The notes under the pieces were generated by a model. That model was not told where the DNA came from. It did no database searches and was given only the letters and a program-made list of their open reading frames with translations. DNA of 64,000 bases from Trachythela sp. YZ-2020 (lineage: Eukaryota; Cnidaria; Anthozoa; Malacalcyonacea; Clavulariidae): assembly GCA_016169945.1 (NCBI GenBank), contig JADLSH010000387.1, positions 1,488,001 through 1,552,000 of the forward strand. Direction: 5' to 3'. The first letter of the stretch is position 1, and each line of letters begins with the position of its first letter. Made by a program: the position numbers and the translations under genes. Positions 56,050 through 64,000 of the stretch are shown piece by piece.

Positions 56050-57329
56050 GCCAACAGATATCATTTGGAGTATAATGAATGTGTCGGTAGAATACATGCA
56101 TGTGCCCCAGTGATGTGTCCAAGACGGGATTTAGGAACTGACGGACAGCGGGATACGAGGCCTGTTCGCACTTCGTATAATTTCGACTCTTCCCATTCAA
56201 ATGACGCATCTTTAGTCAGGATAAAACTTATTAATTTCTGTTCTATCACGGCTATATATGTAAAACTGCATGATAAACACAAATGGTGATCGAACAGTTG
56301 ATCAGCGTAAATTCTCTATCCCCCTCACATAAGCCGCCGCCCCCCGATAATCCCCCCAAGGAGAAGCGTCCCCCGTAAATAGCGTATTTATACGTTTTTC
56401 AGATCTTCCAATCCCAATGGGATTTATGACGAATTCAAATCGTTTTAGTATCGGATGCATATTCATGTTTGGTACTACGCTAGCATTGGCAGGCTGATAG
56501 CCAGAGGTAATTCTGCTAGCGCGGAAAACTCGAAAATCTCTGGCGCCAACGGTAATTTGCTTAGGACTGTCTAGTCACTCCCCGTCACTCAAAACTGTCA
56601 AGCGAATCGCCATTTGAGCGATGTATTGTAATGGACTACGTATTCTTGTCAATGTATACTCGACACATTATCGTAAAAACAAGATTTTCTAAAATATGCG
56701 TAACTTTAATGCACGTGAGAGAGAAAACACTATCTTAGTTACACATATACCCCAAAGCAATGTTGAAAAGAGCATTGGACGAAATTACAATATTGAACGG
56801 GGGGGGGATATAGGTATGCCGTATTTGTGGGTATGTGTCAAGGTGTTTTGTCAAGATGTTGTTTGAAGGTGCCAAAGAAAATTGGAAAATATCTATAGTC
56901 AGATTTTGCAGATATTGTACTCAACCCTCCCCCCCCCCCATCGACTGGAAAACCTGCCTACGTCACTGTCTTCGAGCAACTTTTTGTATATTCAAATCAC
57001 ATCAATTGCATTTCAGTCGCATTGATTGAACAGTCGAAAACAAAACAAAACGCGTCGTATGGATGCGCAGTTGACATTACGACCTGGTTTATTGGGGTAT
57101 TAAACGTTGAAATTTCGGCCTATCGACGGTCATACGAATAATGGTAAAAAAATCGATTAAAATACAATACACTTTGAGAACACTCTAATTAAACTAAAAA
57201 TAACACTATTTGAGAGAAGTAGGTTTATCTGGTTAAGTGTCCTGGGTAAATGGTTTATCATTGAACACATCAACCCAGGAAAAATACAAAATTTCACAAG
57301 ATATAATTATTGCTTAGAAGTGAAAGTAA
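56050..57329. other. No gene recognised; homopolymer runs
   Basis: AT-rich DNA with a G9 run near 56800 and a C-rich run at 56925-56940. Short open frames have no recognisable domain. Confidence 0.5.
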
Positions 57330-57492
57330 AGCCTGGTTTTCATATGTCGCCGATGGTCGGCAATGCACTCATGGATCATTGTTAGTGATAATTGAAGGAG
57401 AAAATGACTTCAGGTAGGACAAAGGATTTTACTCATCAATGATCTAAGACAATGGCACTGCGAAAACATCCGCGACATATGAAAACCAGGCT
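57330..57492. mobile_element. Harbinger-like MITE, TAA duplication
   Basis: This is a 163-bp element with ends AGCCTGGTTTTCATATGTCG and inverse, flanked by TAA on both sides. Confidence 0.8.
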
Positions 57493-57739
57493 TAAAGTTG
57501 TTTTTCAATACGACTGGGATAAATGAACCGATACAAATTAAATTTCAGAGATCACGCATAAATGTTTTTCATGGCAGCCATTTTGTGGGACGCCAAGCGC
57601 ACAAAGGATCACTTGCATGATACTCACTCTTTAAGCTGGAAGTCCTGGTTAAATCAATTCAAATCATTCATTTGGATGGGCATGCATTGGAGTGCAAGAT
57701 ATTTTAGGACGGCATGGTCATGAGCATTGTATTTTGACC

Positions 57740-57946
<207 letters not shown>

Positions 57947-59131
57947 CTAGGAATAGAAAATATACATTAATTACTTTACAACCTTATTCAAAAAGTTGAG
58001 GTTTCGTCGAGTGTGAATACAGGTGCAAGAATATATAAAGCATACTGAATATTTAAAAAAGGTTCTATTTAAAAGCTTGTTCATTTCTCAATCGAACAAG
58101 TGGTCATTTGTGTCTTTAGTAATAACTGCACAAAACAATTCAGTGTAGAACCATCATTTTTGTTATTGAATCGTCTCAAATTTTTTATTCTTCATTCACA
58201 GTCACTTAAAATAATATTCGCGAACCGGTCGTTCAAATTTAATAAGTAACTTACCGTTCGAAAGCTGAATGGCTATAAGCTTTAAATTATAAGTAAACAG
58301 TCATGTAAATGTTTCACTGCATTAAATCTTTTCGAAATTTACATTTGAATCAAGGACTCCTTTCTTTTGTATATTACCCTATACTTCTACCGGATATTAG
58401 CAATTTTGCAATCTGACAGTCTCTATCGACATATCAGCTCTTCTCCCATAAGTAAACTTTCACATCTACTTAGCGACCGCGTACATCGCAGGGACTGCCG
58501 GAGCAGGGGGGCTGGAGGCTTTAGCCCCCCCCCATAATTTGTCATACATATTGTGATTTCTAGTAGATAGACATACTTAAACAAACTATAATTTTTCAAA
58601 ACCATAAAGAAGTTAAGCTGAAGAAAACATTATTATATATACAAGACCTCTGCTATGTCGAATGCTTATTGTTTCCTTAAATCTAGCAGGGAATCGTCGG
58701 ACTTTTTGGGGCTGCTTTTCAGATTTTTAAAAAAGTATGAATGTTTTAGGTATCAAATTAGGCACTTTATTCTCTTCTTCATTCTTGGCAGTAAATACTG
58801 ATTTGTTGCGTAGGCATGAAAAGGCATTTCAGAGACTGTAGATTTCAACATTTTCTGGGGGAGCATGCCCCCATACCCCCCTAAAGGTCTCACGCCTTCA
58901 GCACTCGATACTAGTGTCACTGCGCCCTCGGAGATCTTTTCCCCTCCCACCCAAAAAATGCTCCGCGGTCCTTGCACTGCTGGAGAAATACCCCAAATTA
59001 TTTCTATTACTTGAAAAGTGAGTTCAGTTACATCAGAGGTAGACATCATCCAAGTATACGACGTGGAGATTGCGTGTGAGGCGTGAGGAGCATCACTACC
59101 AGTGATCTGAATTATAGTAAAAAACACTTGC
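57947..59131 (-). other. NUDT16-like intron 2, GC-AG type
   Basis: The donor reads GAG/GCAAGT, the strong consensus of GC-AG introns, and the acceptor CCTAG. No other gene is seen inside; open frames at 58753-59127 are read-through of the donor. Confidence 0.7.
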
Positions 59132-59398
59132 CTCTAATCCGTACTGTGGTGCATTATGAATTTCTTTCTCGATAGTCTGTAACACATCTAGCTCGACTTT
59201 TTTGCAGTAAAAATGCAGACATACTGGTTTGTTAGGACATACATGAGAAACAACAAGATCACTTTCAGTGAAATTAATACGGCCAGCAGCTGCACCTAAT
59301 TCTTCAGATAATTCTCGCCGCAAACCAGTTTCTATTGATTCTCCGTCTTCAATAAAGCCACCTGGAAAACCCACAGTTCCATCAAATCGTAGTTGCAG
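59132..59398 (-). CDS. NUDT16: NUDT16-like Nudix hydrolase, exon 2 (catalytic)
   Basis: The acceptor CTAAATAG is followed by LQLRFDGTVGFPGGF. The Nudix box runs GGFIEDGESIETGLRRELSE then ELG, with every catalytic position of G-x5-E-x7-REUxEExGU present. The rest (SDLVVSHV, VCLHFYCKKV, APQYGLE) follows the NUDT16 fold. By homology the enzyme hydrolyses (deoxy)inosine diphosphates and can decap U8 snoRNA and other RNAs in the nucleus and cytoplasm. It ends at GAG/GCAAGT, a GC donor. Confidence 0.93.
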
Positions 59399-61297
59399 CT
59401 ATTTAGAAACATAAATTTTAAGAATAAAATAGAAATGAACATCCAAATCTTCCTATAGTTTGAAAGTTTCGTTTCTTGTATTTTTTAACGTCTACAAGTC
59501 AGACTACACTGAATCTCCTTGCACGAATAGTTTAAACAAACAAAAGTTCCACCTATATTAAGCATTGAGCTTCACGGGGTATACAACAGAGCTAGACGCG
59601 TAGGTGCCGGTTGTTCAAAGATTGATGCGCTAAACCTGCATAACCTTTTGTTTTCGATCTGTATTTCAAACTTTGGAAAACACCATTTCGATTGATCCAA
59701 AGAACAAAATATCGCATTTTTGGCTGAGCTTTTAAACTGATTTAACTTAGTTGGCTTAATGATTGCAATAATACAAAACTGTACATTGTCTCATGTTTGA
59801 GAGGGAAAAGCAACTCACTACTTTTTACACATAACATGTTCGTACTGGAAATGGGGAGAAGCAAGACATGCCTGACATGGTTGCATCGTACCCAAACCGT
59901 AACCCTGCGCTAAATGTATACGTTCCTGCGTGAAACATAATGATATAACCCAAGAATTAGACCTGTAAAATCTGACACAACCATCACATAGTTAGACTCT
60001 TCCTACACTGGCACCACGCGTTCGCGTTAGTATCTACTAAATATACTCTACTGACAAAGTAGATATCATGTATGTGAGCCATCTAAATATTATTATTTTA
60101 ATGGCGTTGTAATGCAGTTATAATGTCAAACACAAAACATTTACTATACAACAGGCTACTTGTAACTGTTCATGTTTAACCAGCGAAGGAAAATTCTAAC
60201 TTCTCTCTCACTCTTACATTTGTTTCAAGAGGGATAATTGGGTTGAACAGTTTTGATTTTTTCAGCATACCACTCCATAAAGTCCCTCTTTATTAAGGAG
60301 ACACCAGGGCCTATTTTAATGTGCAGTATTACTGTGCACATTTTGTGCAGTATTGTTTGGAGAGTGTGCAGTATTGAATGTGAAAGTGTCAGGCAATAAG
60401 TGTTGAACAATGTCCATGCAGATAGATACTAGATAGTAGAGGTGTGCAAATCAGAGGGATAAATAAAAATATCGGATCGGATTGGAAAACTTGTCCTACC
60501 AGTCGGATCGGAATAGGAAACCTGTATGGCAGTCGGATCCTATCGGATTTCGATTGACGAACATGAATTTCTGTGAAGCGTTTCACTACAACTGGGTTCT
60601 AATTCCTATTGGCAGTATTGCAATTTTCAAGCATTTTCAATGCGAGTATGCGACCCCAGGTACGCGAACATATTATTATGCTTGCGTGAGAAAATAGATT
60701 TATAAAAGTTTCTTCGCAGTTAAAAGGCTTCCTAAATATATTATTTAATTTTACGCGAACATATTATTATGCTCGCGTGAGAAAATAGATTTATAAAAGT
60801 TTCGTTGCAAAAGAACATTCGAAAATAGAAATTTCAAAATAGTAGGAAAGTTAAGGAAACCGTATATATTATTTCGATTCGGATTTTTTCGGATCGGTAT
60901 GTTGTCTTAGTGTCGGATCGGATTGGACTCGGATTGAAATTTTTTGGATCGAATTAGATTAGGATTTTAAACATCAATCAATTGTCGGATTCAAACTGTC
61001 CAATCCGATCTGATGCACACCTCGACTAGATAGATAAAACTTTAAGAGGATAAGTTCTGACCCTAACCTGGCAAGCATAATAATATGCTTATCTTCCCAA
61101 GGGCCTTCACAATCCTTGTATGGAATGGTCAGCCAGGTCAAGATGGGGGGGGGGGGGGGTCAACTTGGCCCTGGCTAATTGATATTTCATTGATATCATC
61201 AATTTCATTGATATGTCAGGACTGACAACACTGCCTGCACACCCATCAACTTAATCATTATTCACTTAACATTGCAGTAATAATTAACCATACTTAC
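59399..61297 (-). other. NUDT16-like intron 1 with hAT-like insertion
   Basis: This is a 1.9-kb intron from GTAAGTATGG to CTAAATAG. It contains a hAT-like element (60436-61024) and a G15 run (61145-61159). Otherwise nothing is recognised. Confidence 0.8.
60436..61024. mobile_element. hAT-like non-autonomous element
   Basis: The ends AGAGGTGTGCA and TGCACACCTCG are flanked by the 8-bp repeat ACTAGATA (60428-60435 and 61025-61032). The interior is rich in CGGAT units and contains a 52-bp direct duplication (about 60660 and 60752). Confidence 0.75.
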
Positions 61298-61456
61298 CAT
61301 GACAGCATGACGAGGAATATAGTAGCCAAATAGCTTTCTATCATCTCTGCAAGGGCTGTGCAACATCACATGGGCTGCATGTCGATAGCTGCTTGGCAAT
61401 AACAGTGCATTAGCTCGGCTTATCACACGGTACCCTGCATTAGAACATCCTGCCAT
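61298..61456 (-). CDS. NUDT16: NUDT16-like Nudix hydrolase, exon 1
   Basis: ATG 61456 opens MAGCSNAGYRVISRANALLL. It continues YRHAAHVMLHSP, LFGYYIPRHAVM and ends GTCATG/GTAAGTATGG in phase 0. The pattern (WRH-x-HA-L-x-AP..., LFG-x-IP-R-A-x-M) is the N-terminal strand of NUDT16. With exons 2 and 3 it gives 210 residues (human NUDT16 is 195), intact. Confidence 0.9.
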
Positions 61457-63450
61457 TTAAAAAAAATGCCAGCAATCTGACTTAAATATGTGGAAGCGAT
61501 TGCTTTTGAGTTTTAAATATATATTTTCAATTTCTTTTTAATTTTCGTTTTTGCTGATTTTTGGCATTTTGGCATAGCTCAGTGATTCCCGAGTATGAAT
61601 CGTTGCCTCATCGTAACCTGATCGTTTTTCCGATCAAGCTCCGATTGTCATAAATTATGAATCGATTAAGGAGGCTCCCTATTGTTTTTCCAATGGAAAT
61701 TTACGATTTAGATCCGAATTTTTCGACAAGCAGTTACCGTTGTTTGCATCATAAGACAAATACTCGTAAACAATAACATTGCCCGTGCTCTCTTAAAATT
61801 TTGTTAATTTTTTCTTTTTGTTTTTGATTTTGTTTTTGTCCAGATAATTTAAATAGGTCAGTGGTCGCTTGCGAATCGTGTAGCCGAGCATGCTCCGATG
61901 ATGAAATCGTGTATTCGTGTATCACAAGAGCTTGTGACGTCACTGGAAGGAAAAGAAAAACATTGTTGGATTTGTTGATCGCTATGGAACAATTTTACTG
62001 AGCAAAGATGTAATCCTACTTCCCTAAAAAGGAACGAAAAATACTAGTAAGTTCATGCAGTCTGTATTGTAGATTTAGATTGATTCCTTTATTAAACAAA
62101 AGGACATGAAATTGTCTATATTAAGTATGGGTTTGGGTCTGAAACTGTTTATGTTTCGTATGATGAAACGTTCGGCGTTTGATGCCTATTATGGCGTGGG
62201 GTCTGAGCTAAAAATTCAAGCAATTTTATTTACTGTCTTTAGTCTGGAATACTAAATCTTTACGTATATTTAAGTTAAAATTCACGACATGTATTTGTTT
62301 GCTGAAGTGTTGCAGCTGTTTCTGGCTATCAATATCGAAAGTACGTAACATGGCAATTTATAATATATTACGAATTGACTTGTACTTATAATCATCAATC
62401 ATGTGAGGTATTTTGCTATTAGCGCCGTATGCGGTTATAAAGATCCATATTTTAAACACATACAGATACTCGTTTTCATAAAATCCCTATAGCACATTGT
62501 GTTTATAGTTTAAAATTGGTTTCTACAGTCTATGACCACAATATTGGCCCGATTTATACGGATGAGATGGATCATCTGTCAAGACACATAATCTGTCTGA
62601 GGGATGATCCCGTGTTAGTCAGTGTTTAGACAAGTAGCCTGATCCATGTTAGATTTGCTCCAAGTCTATCTTTCATTGTCTTTGTGTATTGATCCACCAT
62701 AGTGTAAATAAAATGACGTAGTGTGGGGTGGCAGAGCGAGAACGAGAGAATCTTGGTTCAAAACTGAACTGAAGTGGCTAGACTTGCTTCAATTTTCTCT
62801 TTCATTTTCTTTCTGTATTGATCCACTATAGTGTAACTCATATTATTTATACTATATGTTATTTACACTTTAGTGGATCGATACAGAATGACAATGAAAG
62901 AGAGACTTTCTATGTACTGCAAGTCTAGATCTGTCTAATGTCAGACAATATTAACATATGTTTACACATAAATTTGCAATTCGTTGAGGCAGTGGCTGTT
63001 GCGATATTGAAAAAAGATTGAAAATCGATAATATCGACTATATCGATAGTATGCAAATTAGAAAGACTATTATATTTGCTGTTTGTAATGCGGCACACAG
63101 CGCGTGTAAAATCAAACACATAAACGGCAAGGTAGTCAAGTTTATGCGTGAATGTTTACGCACGTCTTTTACGTTTGTGAAAAGCTATGTTTCAAAGTTT
63201 GACGATATGTTGACGTGCACCTTTAGGTTTATCACATATTTGTGTATACAACATGTGTTTGCTACAATTGACAGGTCATATAGAAAAACAACACAGCTAT
63301 ATGAACTAAAATTTGTACCAATTTGATCTACTTTATGTTGAACTAAGTAAATTTATATAGCGAAAATACCAAACAGATTCAATATTTTGGTATACGATAA
63401 TTATCAATATACTGCAACAGCCTACATCTGGAAAATGGTTGCAATGGATC
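61457..63450. other. Upstream of NUDT16-like gene; repeats around 62650-62930
   Basis: No gene is recognised. The phrase TATTGATCCACCATAGTGTAA recurs direct and inverted near 62690, 62817 and 62868, with TCTTTCATT segments alongside, forming an imperfect inverted repeat at 62775-62935. A 102-codon frame at 63018-63326 has no known domain. Confidence 0.5.
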
Positions 63451-63622
63451 ATTCCAGAAAACATCCACACTTCCCAATGGAGGAAATTGGGAGTTAATCC
63501 CCCCTACCCCCTTTGGATGTCCTAGTACTGTACATTTCAACTATTATCAGAAGTAGATTTTCCCCCTCCCCACCGGAGGGCAGAAATTTCCTCCGTAGAT
63601 GGAGTGTGGATCTTTTCTGGAG
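63451..63622. mobile_element. Probable MITE with TCCAGAAAA ends
   Basis: TCCAGAAAACATCCACAC and GTGTGGATCTTTTCTGGA are inverted ends around a CCCCCT-rich centre. No clear target duplication is seen. Confidence 0.55.
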
Positions 63623-64000
63623 AGACCCAATACTAGTGAAGTGTCTAACAATGGGTATCGTTTATATATGTTTATAACTTTAATAGGGACCTAACAAATG
63701 TAGGGCGGCAACATGATGAGGCAAGTACTTTCTTTTTACAAAATAAATGAATGATGTCGTCCTCGCTTTGTTTACAACAGCAAACCATAGATTTTTACAC
63801 CTCGGTACAATGCCTGCATTACCTTGAGTGGTAATCAGCATATTTTCTCAGTAAAACTCTTTTCAACCATAAGCCCTGTCTTAACTTCCTCAAACTGTAC
63901 GTCTAAATTCATATGATTGATAATACACACAAGTTTTCTTTACAAACTATTTAAAGGAGTTTGTTTCGTTGTCATGTTGCTGTCCTACATTTGTAAGGTC
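63623..64000. other. No gene recognised
   Basis: AT-rich sequence to the window edge without recognisable coding or RNA features. Confidence 0.5.

Noticed and set aside
58753..59127. 124-codon minus-strand ORF
   Set aside because: It is read from the GC donor of the NUDT16-like exon 2 into intron 2; no domain and no independent support.
63018..63326. 102-codon ORF near the right edge
   Set aside because: It has no recognisable domain, mixed composition and no splice or promoter context; chance cannot be excluded.

Overview
This is a window of invertebrate metazoan nuclear DNA, AT-rich and gene-poor, with spliced genes and dense transposon debris. I infer a cnidarian or a similarly early-branching animal. 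The reasons are a clear four-exon Wnt gene, Polinton/Maverick (adintovirus-like) sequences carrying chromodomain integrase and PolB pieces, a Kolobok-type transposase, CR1-type LINEs and many short inverted-repeat elements. The species cannot be fixed from sequence alone.

Two host genes are complete, both on the minus strand. (1) A Wnt ligand gene has coding exons at 22115-22194, 20685-20932, 17400-17689 and 8315-8782. All splice phases agree and give a 361-residue secreted protein. (2) A NUDT16-like Nudix hydrolase has coding exons at 61298-61456, 59132-59398 and 57740-57946. It gives 210 residues with a perfect Nudix box and one GC-AG intron. A further open exon (16716-17312, minus) encodes a multi-pass membrane segment just 87 nt downstream of Wnt exon 3. 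Unrecognised, MITE-damaged coding stretches lie at 2650-3975 and 4594-6484.

From 28.3 to 49.2 kb lies a nest of Polinton-like remnants. Copy A (28.3-38.1 kb) has a PolB fragment, GRF-zinc-finger genes, RING-finger genes, an LRR membrane protein gene (minus), integrase with chromodomain, a capsid-type protein, a small pVI/pX-like protein and a packaging ATPase (minus). Copy B (46.1-49.2 kb) repeats the RING/stem-loop cassettes. Between the two sit a Kolobok-type transposon (about 39-41.8 kb, TTAA target) and a CR1-type LINE (about 42-46 kb). The most unusual signal is that several Polinton cargo genes end in stem-loops matching the replication-dependent histone mRNA 3' stem-loop (36883, 47211, 47709, 48017), each 24-45 nt after a stop codon. 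The GRF gene of the same element instead has an AATAAA signal.

The rest is intron and intergenic DNA containing non-autonomous DNA elements. Many still have recognisable target-site duplications: TA (mariner/pogo-like), TAA or TTA (Harbinger-like), TTAA, 8 bp (hAT) and 9 bp (Mutator-like). Several are nested. One foldback element at 30.07-30.66 kb has its empty site preserved in the paralogous segment near 48.7 kb.
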